A DNA stretch of 64,000 nucleotides from CAZUMW01 sp964621615. GTDB lineage: Bacteria; Desulfobacterota; WTBG01; CAIYCZ01; CAIRTM01. The position numbers and the translations under genes are program-made. This document shows positions 17,830 to 26,124 of this stretch, piece after piece. Location: NCBI GenBank assembly GCA_964621615.1, contig CAZUMW010000005.1:62001-126000 (forward strand), written 5' to 3'. The notes beneath the pieces were generated by a model. It saw nothing but the letters and a program-made list of their open reading frames with translations. It was not told the DNA's origin and did no database searches. Position 1 is the first letter of the stretch, and each line of letters begins with the position of its first letter.

Positions 17830-19470
17830 CTATGCAGTGAGAATCTTTCGCGCGCTTTCGTCAAGCACGTCGGTCATGAACGGTATTTTTGTCACTTCCT
17901 CGGTTTCTCTGTTTGCGGAGAACAGGTCGTCGCGGGCTATGTCAACCAGGTTGAATTTCCGGGCCCCGGCCAAGAGCTGCTGCAGCCCGGCAGACAGCTT
18001 GTCTGCAAGCGTCCAGATGGCGATAGCGCCGTACGGAATGTTTTTCATCTCTTTTGTGCCGACCTTTTTCTGAACGTCGTAGTAGCCTGCAAAAATCTCG
18101 TCCGCGCTTGCTCCGAGCTCCTTGACCGCTGGCGGCAGGTCACTCCACAAGCCGTTAACTGTTTCCGTGCGCTCAGGGTTCAGAACACCTTCGACGTTTG
18201 AGCCAAGGTAGCCGGGAATCATAAGGGATCTGCCCATGCATACCAGTTTGGTGTACGGGGCGCCGAGAGCAATCGCCTTGAATATGTGGTCCTCGCGGGC
18301 CAAGCCGCCGGCAAATGCCATATCGACGACCTTGTGCCCCTGAGAGGCAAGCAGGGCGGCGTATTCATATGCTTTAGCATGCAGGTGGATTGAGGGCACG
18401 CCCCAGGACTCCATCATGTTCCACGGGCTCATGCCGGTTCCGCCGCCTGAGCCGTCGATGGTCAGAAGGTCGAGATGTGCGTCGGTTGCATACCGTATCG
18501 CCATTGCAAGCGCTTCCATGCCGTAGGAGCCGGTTTTCAGGGATATGCGCTTGTAGCCGCACTTGCGCAGGTAATCGACGGACTTCATGAACTCCTCGCG
18601 CACCTGGTCGGGATTTGCAAGAGCGGTAAACCCAAGGCGGCTGTGGCGCGCAAACGACTTGATGGAGCCGTGCTCGAATGCCTTTTTCACTTCGCGCTTG
18701 GTGGGATCGGGGTCGACCACGTATCCGCGGTCCTTCAGAAACTGCGCGTATTCAAGGCTCTCGACCTGAATTTCGCCCCCGATGTCTTTTGCGCCCTGTC
18801 CCCACTTGAGCTCGATGATGACTTTGTCGCCGTATTTATTGATGACGTATTCGGCAACACCGTTTCTTGTGTCCTCTACGTTGAGCTGAACAATAATAGC
18901 ACCGTTGCCGTCGAAGTATCGCAGAAAAGTGTCGATCCGGCGGTCAAGCTCCGGAGCCTTTGATATTTTGCCGTTTTTGATCTGGGCCTGCTTGTCGACG
19001 CCCACGACATTTTCTCCGACCACGATCGGAAATCCGACCAGCGCAGCGCCGGTTGCAAACGATGTCCAGTACTTTGCCGCTACAAAGGTTGAGCCGAGCG
19101 CTCCGGACATAATGGGCACTCTGAATTTTGTTTTCATTTTGGCTCCGAATTCTCCGGCGATGCTTACATTCGGGAAAATGCAGTCGTCTTCTGAATGGGA
19201 AAGCCCTTTGCGGAGCCCTTTTGATCCGTAGTTGTATCCCTGGATCCGAAGATTGTTATAGGCGGCGCCTATATGGCAGGTATTTGCACTTCCTGCGGTA
19301 ACAATACCGAAATCGCGCGGATACAGAATCTTGCGCCCTTTGAGGCTGGAAAGCCACGTTTCGCATTTTCCCTTGCAGTCTGCGCGGCACAGGGTGCACA
19401 GACCCGACTCTGCGGGATTGCCCCGGTTGACGGTTCCCAGTGCATCGTTTGATTTTGGCCATTGAATCAT
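17830..19470 (-). CDS. Stand-alone FMN-binding glutamate synthase-domain protein
   Basis: A 546-residue protein of the GltB synthase (FMN, TIM-barrel) family without glutaminase or GXGXG domains. The N-terminus carries a cysteine cluster, CTLCRADCKGKCE. The barrel contains LDLLTIDGSGGGTGMSPW, the FMN-phosphate-binding region, and GGLAREDHIFKAIALGA. ATG 19470 is preceded by AGGAGGAAAC on its strand; the frame extends further upstream but has no better site. It is the divergent neighbour of the nrpR-like gene, and two perfect or near-perfect CGGCAA-N4-TTGCCG palindromes sit 30-67 bases upstream of its start. The control region thus points to nitrogen-regulated glutamate chemistry. Its exact reaction is unknown, since glutaminase activity must come from another subunit or ammonia is used. 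Confidence 0.85.
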   Translation of the reverse strand: MIQWPKSNDALGTVNRGNPAESGLCTLCRADCKGKCETWLSSLKGRKILYPRDFGIVTAGSANTCHIGAAYNNLRIQGYNYGSKGLRKGLSHSEDDCIFPNVSIAGEFGAKMKTKFRVPIMSGALGSTFVAAKYWTSFATGAALVGFPIVVGENVVGVDKQAQIKNGKISKAPELDRRIDTFLRYFDGNGAIIVQLNVEDTRNGVAEYVINKYGDKVIIELKWGQGAKDIGGEIQVESLEYAQFLKDRGYVVDPDPTKREVKKAFEHGSIKSFARHSRLGFTALANPDQVREEFMKSVDYLRKCGYKRISLKTGSYGMEALAMAIRYATDAHLDLLTIDGSGGGTGMSPWNMMESWGVPSIHLHAKAYEYAALLASQGHKVVDMAFAGGLAREDHIFKAIALGAPYTKLVCMGRSLMIPGYLGSNVEGVLNPERTETVNGLWSDLPPAVKELGASADEIFAGYYDVQKKVGTKEMKNIPYGAIAIWTLADKLSAGLQQLLAGARKFNLVDIARDDLFSANRETEEVTKIPFMTDVLDESARKILTA

Positions 19471-19839
19471 ACTGTTTCCTCCTGTGTGGTAACGTCTTTC
19501 GGCAATCGGTTGCCGTGTTAACGGCAATAAGTTGCCATTATTAATTGCTCGAGTTAGAATAGTAATTAGCATCGAAATGCTGTAATGTCAATGAAAATAG
19601 GATCAAAAAGCTGTTTTGCGGTAATGAATAGTTTAGCAATGAGACAGGAAATATATTATATATTGGCAATATTGCCGGAATATGATATTCTGGTTGCCGC
19701 AATATTAATGTATTTAAGCCGGTAAAATGTCAGAAAAAACAAATGATTACGAACTGGTGATCGGCATCCTGTACAGTGCGGGTATGCTGTATATATATTT
19801 TATGCTTCAGTTTCGGCAATAAAGAGAGGATTTTCGGCA
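19471..19839. promoter_or_regulatory. Divergent control region with repeated CGGCAA/TTGCCG operator-like sites
   Basis: A 369-base AT-rich region between the divergent synthase-like gene and nrpR. Palindromes: CGGCAATCGGTTGCCG at 19500-19515 (perfect, N4 spacer), CGGCAATAAGTTGCCA at 19522-19537 (one mismatch), and GGCAATATTGCC at 19665-19676 (N2 spacer). Half sites: TTGCCG at 19694-19699, CGGCAA at 19814-19819 and CGGCAA at 19835-19840. The last overlaps the nrpR ATG. The 10-mer TTTCGGCAAT occurs three times (19497, 19811, 19832). Dense symmetric sites around both starts fit autoregulation by the adjacent NrpR-type protein and control of the synthase gene. The binding protein is inferred. Confidence 0.7.
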
Positions 19840-20847
19840 ATGAGTGAAAAAATCCGGGAAAAAGAAATGGCTATCCTGCGAATCCTCAAAACACAGCAGG
19901 GGCCGCAAAGCAGCTCGCGAATCACGCGGGAGCTTGAAGCAACGGGCTATGATATGCCTGAGCGCACCGTAAGGTTTTATCTTCAGAAACTGGATGAGGA
20001 GGGGCTGACCAGCAGGGTCGGGAAGCGCGGGCGGGTTATTACGGGCCGCGGCATAAAAGAACTTGACTCATCGCGCATCATGGAGCGGGTCGGTTTTTTG
20101 TCAGCCAAAATCGACCAGATGACCTATGGTATGAATTTTGATCTCAACACGCGCTCGGGGACCGTTGTCGTTAATATAACGCTTGTTGAGCCCCCCCAGG
20201 TATCAGAGCGGCTTGAGCTTATCTGTAAAGTTTTTGAGCAGGGGTATGCCATGGGCCAGATGGTTACCCTTCTGGCCCCCGGGGAAAAATGCGATTCCAT
20301 CACAGTGCCCCGGGGCATGATCGGCATCGGTACCGTGTGCTCCATTACCCTGAACGGTGTGCTGTTAAAGTGCGGGGTGCCGGCTAATTCACGGTTCGGC
20401 GGGCTGCTTGAGCTGCATAACCGAAGCCCGCAGCGGTTTGTTGAAATTATCACCTATGAGGGCACAACCATCGATCCGCTTGAGGTGTTTATCCGCAGCG
20501 GCATGACCGATTATGTCGGTGCCGTTACAACAGGCAGCGGCAGGATCGGTGCAAGCTTTCGGGAATTCCCCTCGCAGAGCCGGGATCTTGTTCAGGAGAT
20601 GGCAGCCAGGCTGGAGGAAATCGGGCTCGGCGGGTTTATGGACATCGGAAGAAACAGCCAGCCCGTTTTGGATGTTCCGGTAAGCGAGGGAAGGGTGGGA
20701 GCAATAGTTATCGGCGGGCTGAACCCGGTTGCCATTTTAGAGGAAACCGGAGTGCGTGTGTACTCCAGGGCGCTTGCCGGGCTTATGGATTTCGGCAGGC
20801 TTTTTCACTTTTCAGAGCTTCCGCGACGGCTTCGCTCGGTTATGTAA
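19840..20847 (+). CDS. nrpR: NrpR-family nitrogen-responsive transcriptional regulator
   Basis: A 335-residue protein. The N-terminal ~75 residues are a winged helix of the RNase R-type HTH class (EKEMAILRILKTQ.., MPERTVRFYLQKLDEEGL). The rest is a DUF128/NRD domain, with GGLLELHNRSPQRFVEIITYEGTTIDPLEVF split across two conserved blocks and VGAIVIGGLNPVAI near the end. In methanogens NrpR represses nitrogen-assimilation genes and is released by 2-oxoglutarate; bacterial members usually have one NRD copy, as here. The neighbourhood of glutamate synthase genes agrees with that role. ATG 19840 is preceded by AGAGAGGA and overlaps a CGGCAA half site, suggesting autoregulation. It converges on the glutamate synthase operon with a 39-base gap. 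Confidence 0.88.
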   Translation: MSEKIREKEMAILRILKTQQGPQSSSRITRELEATGYDMPERTVRFYLQKLDEEGLTSRVGKRGRVITGRGIKELDSSRIMERVGFLSAKIDQMTYGMNFDLNTRSGTVVVNITLVEPPQVSERLELICKVFEQGYAMGQMVTLLAPGEKCDSITVPRGMIGIGTVCSITLNGVLLKCGVPANSRFGGLLELHNRSPQRFVEIITYEGTTIDPLEVFIRSGMTDYVGAVTTGSGRIGASFREFPSQSRDLVQEMAARLEEIGLGGFMDIGRNSQPVLDVPVSEGRVGAIVIGGLNPVAILEETGVRVYSRALAGLMDFGRLFHFSELPRRLRSVM

Positions 20848-20886
20848 AAAATGTTACAACACGTTCAAGTGTACCTGAAAGCCCTC

Positions 20887-23112
20887 CTACCGCCTCGGGA
20901 CCATGCGGATTACCCCGCCCTTGCAGGTCTCGGCACATGTTCCGCAGCCGCCGCACAGATTAAGATCAATATGAAACTCATCACCCTCACGGGTGAGCGC
21001 ACCGCGCGGGCATGCGCTCACACACTCATCGCACTGCACGCAGACGCCGCAGTGCAGGCAGCGAAGCGGCTCCTCTCCCAGCGGGAGAGATTCTTCAGCT
21101 TTGCTGTGGCGTTCAGGGTGCAGATCAGCCGGGTTTACCGGGTTCTTCAGGATAGGCTCATAGGCAAGCCCCTGCAGCAGCGCATGGGTTTCCCGTGCGC
21201 ATTCGCGTCCGCGGCCGATGTTGGTGGTGACCAGGCCGAGCCCGTTCACGTCGCCGACAAGGGATACCTTTTGATGCGGGGTGCGAAACGTGAGCGGCTC
21301 GTCCGGTCCGTTGATGAAAAAACCGCGCTCATCAAGCGCTCCGCGTGCTTTTTTAGGCAGAAACGAAAGGTCCGGGCGCTCGTTGATGAACGCAAGCACG
21401 GTATCGGCGGCCAGGGTTTCACTGCTTCCTGATTCGTTTTTCAGATGGACCGCTCCCTCGGTTACCTCCTGCAGCATTACCGGATAGCGGAATATAACGC
21501 CCAGGTTTTTCAGCTTTTGAATTTCTTCCGGATCCCCCGATGGAGTTTGAATATCGATCACCGTTATATGTTTTGGGTCAGCGCCGTGCAGAAGCGCTGC
21601 CTCGATGCCGTCGATTGCCGCATCACCGCAGCCGATAACGATCACATTCCTGCCGAGCTCGATCGTCTTTCCCGTATTGTGCTGTTTTAAAAATGCTATC
21701 CCCGGTTTTATGTGCTCTCTGCCTGCCACGGGCGGTATGACACCTTCCTGTGCGCCGGCAGCGACAATAACGTAATCATGCCCGCTGATAATGCGCGCGC
21801 ACAGCTTTTCGCCGACGGTTGTGTGTAGTGTGAAATTCACCCCGAGAGCCGCGATCCGGGTCAGATCATGCTCCAGGTCTTCAATCGGCAGCCTGGTCCG
21901 GGAAATAACCTGATACATTTTGCCGCCCGGCCTGTCTGCCGAATCGTACACAGTCACGCTGTAGCCGAGCCTCGCAAGGTGGTATGCAGCAGAAAGCCCT
22001 GCCGGCCCGGCGCCGATAACGGCGACACTGCCCTCAAAATGGCCGATTTTTTTCGGCGGCGTATCGATCCGGTAGGCTTTTGCCAGCTCTGCAGTGCGCA
22101 CAGGGAAGTCAACTTTGCAGCGGGTGCAGGCCTGCATGCACAGGTGCGGGCAGATGAATCCGCAGCAGCTGTATCGAAACGGGGTGACCTCATCAAGAAG
22201 CTCAAGGGCCTGCTCAGGCTCTCCTTGTCGCAGGTGGCGCAAAAATCTTCCGGTCGGCACGCCGGCCGGACAGGCCGCCTCGCAGGGGGAGGTGCGCTCA
22301 TGCTTTTCCGGCTGGAGGTTGCAGCTTATGGGATAGGCCTGAAAATAGAATTTTGCAAACGGCCTGCTGCCGAGCGGGGATATGCGGAGAATGCTCCGGT
22401 TGAAAAGCAGTTCCGGCCCGAGCTGAAACCGGTCGGCGAACTGTTCAATATAGTCGTGAAGCCGCTCATTCTGTTCCTCCGTTGGCTCATCCATTCGCGC
22501 CCCGATGCCAAGCAGATAATCGGGAACTTCGTAGCCGAGGATAAATATCTCGCCGCCGTGGATTCCGGTTGCAAGCGTCTTGTCTGAATCGCCGCATACC
22601 AGCTCTTTCCGGTTGGTGCGGTTGAGCAGGACAAGGGTTCCGCCCGCCATGTACTCGCCGAGAAAATCACCGCTTGTGCCGCCGATGACCAGAAGCGGCA
22701 CCTTTTCACGGAATGCTTTCATGTGAATGCCCACACGGTAGCCGACATCATCGCGCACAAACAGGCTGCCGCCTCGCATCCCGTAGGCAAGCGCGTCGCC
22801 CGCAAGGCCGTGCACTACGACGGTGCCACTGTCCATGGTGTTTCCGATTGCGTTCTGCGCGTGCCCGTGCACAACGATCGTAGGCCCTCCCATGCCGAAG
22901 CCGAGATCTTCTCCGGGAATTCCCTCTATATCGATAAGGAGGTCAGGATCGGTCAGGGCGTCTCCGATGTATCGCTGCCCTCTCACGTTCTTGAGGATTA
23001 TGTGTTTGGCACCTTTGCTGTTCAGACGCTGAATCTCACGGTTTAGCTCGCGGTAGTGCAGCTCTGAAGCATCGATAACATACTGTGCCGCTGTTTCGTT
23101 ATTCACCTGCAT
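20887..23112 (-). CDS. Glutamate synthase GXGXG domain fused to the NAD(P)H-oxidoreductase (small-subunit) domain
   Basis: A 741-residue fusion. Residues 1-~240 are the right-handed beta-helix GXGXG domain of GltB (GMGGPTIVVHGHAQNAIG, YGMRGGSLFV, GGTSGDFLGEYMAGG). The middle is the GltD-type small subunit: Cys-rich N-part (CEAACPAGVPTGRF, CGFICPHLCMQAC), FAD-binding GAGPAGLSAA, and NAD(P)-binding GCGDAAIDG. The end adds a two-cluster ferredoxin (CLHCGVCVQCDECVSACP, CGGCGTCAETC). It would feed electrons to the FMN/3Fe-4S core made by the upstream gene. ATG 23112 overlaps the upstream gene by 14 bases, indicating coupling. The fused order (GXGXG then FAD module) is the notable feature. Confidence 0.9.
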   Translation of the reverse strand: MQVNNETAAQYVIDASELHYRELNREIQRLNSKGAKHIILKNVRGQRYIGDALTDPDLLIDIEGIPGEDLGFGMGGPTIVVHGHAQNAIGNTMDSGTVVVHGLAGDALAYGMRGGSLFVRDDVGYRVGIHMKAFREKVPLLVIGGTSGDFLGEYMAGGTLVLLNRTNRKELVCGDSDKTLATGIHGGEIFILGYEVPDYLLGIGARMDEPTEEQNERLHDYIEQFADRFQLGPELLFNRSILRISPLGSRPFAKFYFQAYPISCNLQPEKHERTSPCEAACPAGVPTGRFLRHLRQGEPEQALELLDEVTPFRYSCCGFICPHLCMQACTRCKVDFPVRTAELAKAYRIDTPPKKIGHFEGSVAVIGAGPAGLSAAYHLARLGYSVTVYDSADRPGGKMYQVISRTRLPIEDLEHDLTRIAALGVNFTLHTTVGEKLCARIISGHDYVIVAAGAQEGVIPPVAGREHIKPGIAFLKQHNTGKTIELGRNVIVIGCGDAAIDGIEAALLHGADPKHITVIDIQTPSGDPEEIQKLKNLGVIFRYPVMLQEVTEGAVHLKNESGSSETLAADTVLAFINERPDLSFLPKKARGALDERGFFINGPDEPLTFRTPHQKVSLVGDVNGLGLVTTNIGRGRECARETHALLQGLAYEPILKNPVNPADLHPERHSKAEESLPLGEEPLRCLHCGVCVQCDECVSACPRGALTREGDEFHIDLNLCGGCGTCAETCKGGVIRMVPRR

Positions 23113-24607
23113 AGCTGATTCCCAGTATCTGGAGTTCTTTTTCTGTAAGGCCGACACCGCGAAGCACGAGGCGGTTGCCCCGGAACGAGCCGATATCATA
23201 TATGCCGTTCAGGCCCATAATTTCCTGCATTTCATGGCGCCAGGCTGTGATAAGGTTGTCGATGCGCTCGGCCGCCCATTCAACATCAAGGCGGTCCCGA
23301 AGATGCTCGCTGTTCGTGGTAAGGCCCCAGGGGCACTTGCCGCTGTTGCACCGCTGGCAGCCGTGGCAGCCGCAGGCTATTAAAAGGGGCGTGCCAACAG
23401 CAACAGCATCGGCGCCCAGCGCTATGGCTTTCATTATGTCTGCGCTGTTGCGCACACCGCCTGCTGCTATGATGGAGGCGTGGTTGCGTATGCCCTCTGA
23501 GCGCAGCCTGCTGTCAACAGCTGCAAGCGCCATCTCGATGGGAATGCCCACATTGTCCCGCACAATGTTGGGCGCAGCCCCTGTTCCGCCGCGATGTCCG
23601 TCGAGATACACCATGTCCGCGCCGGCGCGGACTATGCCGCTGGCAATCGCTGCAACGTTGTGTACCGCTGCTATTTTTACGCACACAGGCTTGTAGTTGT
23701 TTGATTCCTTGATTGCATAAATCAGAAGCCTGAGGTCTTCGATAGAATAAATATCATGCTGGGGCGCCGGGGAAATCGCATCCGCATTCAGCGGTATCAT
23801 TCGCGTTTCGGATATCCCTTCGAGCACTTTTTCACCGGGCAGGTGACCCCCGATTCCCGGCTTTGCGCCCTGGCCGATTTTTATCTGATAGCCGCGGCCC
23901 TCTTTCAGGTAGCCGGGGCTGACGCCGAAGCGGCCCGATGCAACCTGAAGAATTGCCCGGTCGGCAAAGGGCTGAAGATCCTTGTGCAGGCCGCCCTCGC
24001 CGGTGTACCACAAGAGCCCCCGGTTGACGGCAACGCGTGCAATTGCCTTTTGCAGGTTCAAATTAATGCTGCCGTAGGACATTGGCGCAAACACAACCGG
24101 AAGCGATAGCGGTATCAGTCGTTTGACAAACTGATCGGGGTCTGCAACATCGCGAATGCTTTCGGCTTTGCGGCCCAGATGGGTTACCGTTTCCATGGGC
24201 TCGCGCTGCGGGTCTATGGAGGGGTTTGTAACCTGGCAGGCATTGAAAAGCATGCTGTCCCAGAAAATCGGCTGATTGCTTTCCGCTCCGAACCCGGTGA
24301 GGGCAACCGATCCCGAGGCCGCCTGCAGATGCGCCCGGTGTATGTTTTCCGGCGTCCAGACCCCGTGCCGGCGCACGGCAAACGGGCGCTCCACGATGGT
24401 TATCGCCTCCCGGGGGCACATGACCTCACAGCGGTGGCAGGCCCCGCAGGCTTTTCCGTTTGCAACAGGAACAAACGTGTCTCCGTCGGGTACCATCCTG
24501 ATTTCATTAAACGTGCACTCCGCCGCGCACTGGCCGCAGCGGTCGCACCGGCTGAGATCGAATTCCGGCTGAAACAGTGATCGAAGTGACGGTTTGGCCC
24601 AGCTCAC
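23099..24607 (-). CDS. Glutamate synthase central/FMN domain with N-terminal ferredoxin
   Basis: A 502-residue archaeal-type glutamate synthase core, which converts 2-oxoglutarate plus ammonia to glutamate. The N-terminus holds two 4Fe-4S motifs (CDRCGQCAAEC and CGACHRCEVMCP). The TIM barrel has YLDGHRGGTGAAP, the FMN region IAAGGVRNSADIMKAIALGA, and CGCHGCQRCNSGKCP, the 3Fe-4S cysteines of glutamate synthase. It starts at GTG 24607, preceded by AGGAGACC. Glutaminase and GXGXG domains lie in the flanking genes, so this is a three-gene split enzyme. It follows the glutaminase gene by 12 bases. Confidence 0.92.
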   Translation of the reverse strand: MSWAKPSLRSLFQPEFDLSRCDRCGQCAAECTFNEIRMVPDGDTFVPVANGKACGACHRCEVMCPREAITIVERPFAVRRHGVWTPENIHRAHLQAASGSVALTGFGAESNQPIFWDSMLFNACQVTNPSIDPQREPMETVTHLGRKAESIRDVADPDQFVKRLIPLSLPVVFAPMSYGSINLNLQKAIARVAVNRGLLWYTGEGGLHKDLQPFADRAILQVASGRFGVSPGYLKEGRGYQIKIGQGAKPGIGGHLPGEKVLEGISETRMIPLNADAISPAPQHDIYSIEDLRLLIYAIKESNNYKPVCVKIAAVHNVAAIASGIVRAGADMVYLDGHRGGTGAAPNIVRDNVGIPIEMALAAVDSRLRSEGIRNHASIIAAGGVRNSADIMKAIALGADAVAVGTPLLIACGCHGCQRCNSGKCPWGLTTNSEHLRDRLDVEWAAERIDNLITAWRHEMQEIMGLNGIYDIGSFRGNRLVLRGVGLTEKELQILGISYAGE

Positions 24608-24619
24608 AATATGGTCTCC

Positions 24620-25666
24620 TTAAGCGGCGTCCCGGTATTTCACGATGACCGGCTGACCGGCCCTCGGCGTTATAATCTCGGCAAGGTTGTCTTCCATTTC
24701 ATACAGCGATGATATTTCGCTGGCGTAGTAGGTATACCCCGGCGCATGTGCAACGGTCATGGGGCGCAGCTTGGTGTTGTCTGTAATGCTGAAAAGCCCC
24801 TGGTCGAATCCGGCAAGAATGGCAAACGGGCCGTTGAGCATTGCCGATTCGTAAATAATTTTCATGGCGGTGATTCTGTTTTTTTCCTTTATGTCGGTAA
24901 ACCGTGCGGTGCTGCTCCAGTACGGGGGGGCCAGCACGGTTACCGCATCGGGTATAGACAGGGTGTCTCGCCGCATCAGCAGGTCCAGCAGATAGGCGGC
25001 CACTTCAGTGTCCGTCTGCAGAGTGCACATATACCCGTTTGACTCAAGGTAGCGGCGGTTTATGCCGTAGGATGAAATTTCGCCGTTGTGTACAATGGAC
25101 CAGCCCAGCAGATTAAAAGGATGCGCCCCGCCCCACCAGCCGGGCGTGTTGGTCGGAAAGCGGTTATGTCCGATCCAGCAGTAGCCCTGATACTCATCGA
25201 GGCGAAAAAATTCGGCAATATCCTTCGGGGTGCCGACCCCTTTAAAGACCCCCATGTTTTTACCGCTTGAAATGATAAACGCACCCGGAACCGAGGTGTT
25301 TACATGCATAACCTTATCGATAACAAAATCATCGTGGTTTACGGTCTCCTCTTTTACTTTGGGCTCGACAAAATAGCGCATAAAGTACGGGTGGTCTCGC
25401 AGGGCCCGGTCCCAGATGGATATTTCCTCCATGTGCGCGATCCAGAAATATTGCTCGATATATGCCGAAACGTCAGCCAGGATGCCGTGTGATGTCCCCA
25501 TTACATGAATTGCGTAGTAGTCTTCATAGTCGGGATATATGCCGTAGGCTGCATAGCCTGCACCGAGTCCGTTTCCCCGGTCATTCTGAATGACCATTCC
25601 TTTTTTGATTCTTTCGCCGTTTTCCTTTATCCGGTTGTGGCTTATTATTCCGGCAATTCCGCACAT
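24620..25666 (-). CDS. Class II glutamine amidotransferase subunit of split glutamate synthase
   Basis: A 348-residue Ntn-type glutaminase that should release ammonia from glutamine for the downstream synthase core. The N-terminus is MCGIAGIIS, so after Met removal Cys is the nucleophile. Other family features are IGHNRFPTNTPG and SIVHNGEISSYG, which surround the glutamine pocket. It is first in the minus-strand operon glutaminase, FMN core, GXGXG-oxidoreductase. A CGGCAA hexamer occurs inside the first codons (25651-25656), but it is not part of a palindrome and may be chance. Confidence 0.9.
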   Translation of the reverse strand: MCGIAGIISHNRIKENGERIKKGMVIQNDRGNGLGAGYAAYGIYPDYEDYYAIHVMGTSHGILADVSAYIEQYFWIAHMEEISIWDRALRDHPYFMRYFVEPKVKEETVNHDDFVIDKVMHVNTSVPGAFIISSGKNMGVFKGVGTPKDIAEFFRLDEYQGYCWIGHNRFPTNTPGWWGGAHPFNLLGWSIVHNGEISSYGINRRYLESNGYMCTLQTDTEVAAYLLDLLMRRDTLSIPDAVTVLAPPYWSSTARFTDIKEKNRITAMKIIYESAMLNGPFAILAGFDQGLFSITDNTKLRPMTVAHAPGYTYYASEISSLYEMEDNLAEIITPRAGQPVIVKYRDAA

Positions 25667-26124
25667 GACAATGGTGTCCTTTCTCTATTGGTCAGCGGCT
25701 GTGCTCCTCGCTGCGGCAGATATGCCTATCCTGGTTTGTATGTATTGCTATGGTTCAGCCCTCAACAGGCAGGCTGCAGTTGAAGATGCTTATGCCTGTA
25801 TTTGCAATAACAGTAATTACAAAAAGGATGCCATGCAGTTAACGTGAAACAGGCGGTATGTGAATGTTTTGTTTTTAATTAAAAAAATGCATTATTTATT
25901 ATAAAGAAAAAAATTTAACCAACATGGATGGAGATAGCAAAAGACTCTTATCTTACAATAATGTAGATAAGCAGGGTATTTTGTTACAATAATGTGTAAT
26001 ATTAAGCTGCGGGGGCGGCAGCAGAGTTTTTATAACAGGATGTGCGGCTTTTTGATTGAAAATATTTCATAATGATAAATAATTACCATCCGATGGTACT
26101 TCAATAGAGTTTTAAGAGGATGCT
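25667..26124. other. Divergent intergenic region between glutamate synthase operon and histidine kinase
   Basis: A 458-base region, AT-rich in its right half, that must hold promoters in both directions. A 12-base direct repeat, TTACAATAATGT, occurs at 25953-25964 and 25984-25995, 31 bases apart (about three helical turns). No CGGCAA palindrome like those near nrpR was seen here, and no known riboswitch was recognised. Confidence 0.5.
25953..25995 (+). repeat. 12-base direct repeat pair upstream of the histidine kinase
   Basis: TTACAATAATGT occurs twice with a start-to-start distance of 31 bases. The position 130-170 bases upstream of the kinase ATG would suit a regulator binding two sites on one DNA face. 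Confidence 0.45.

Noticed and set aside
21868..22587. 239-codon plus-strand frame inside the glutamate synthase GXGXG-oxidoreductase gene
   Set aside because: It is antisense to clear FAD/NAD(P) and Fe-S motifs and has no domain of its own.
25667..26124. Glutamine or other riboswitch ahead of the glutamate synthase operon
   Set aside because: No conserved core of a known riboswitch class could be matched.
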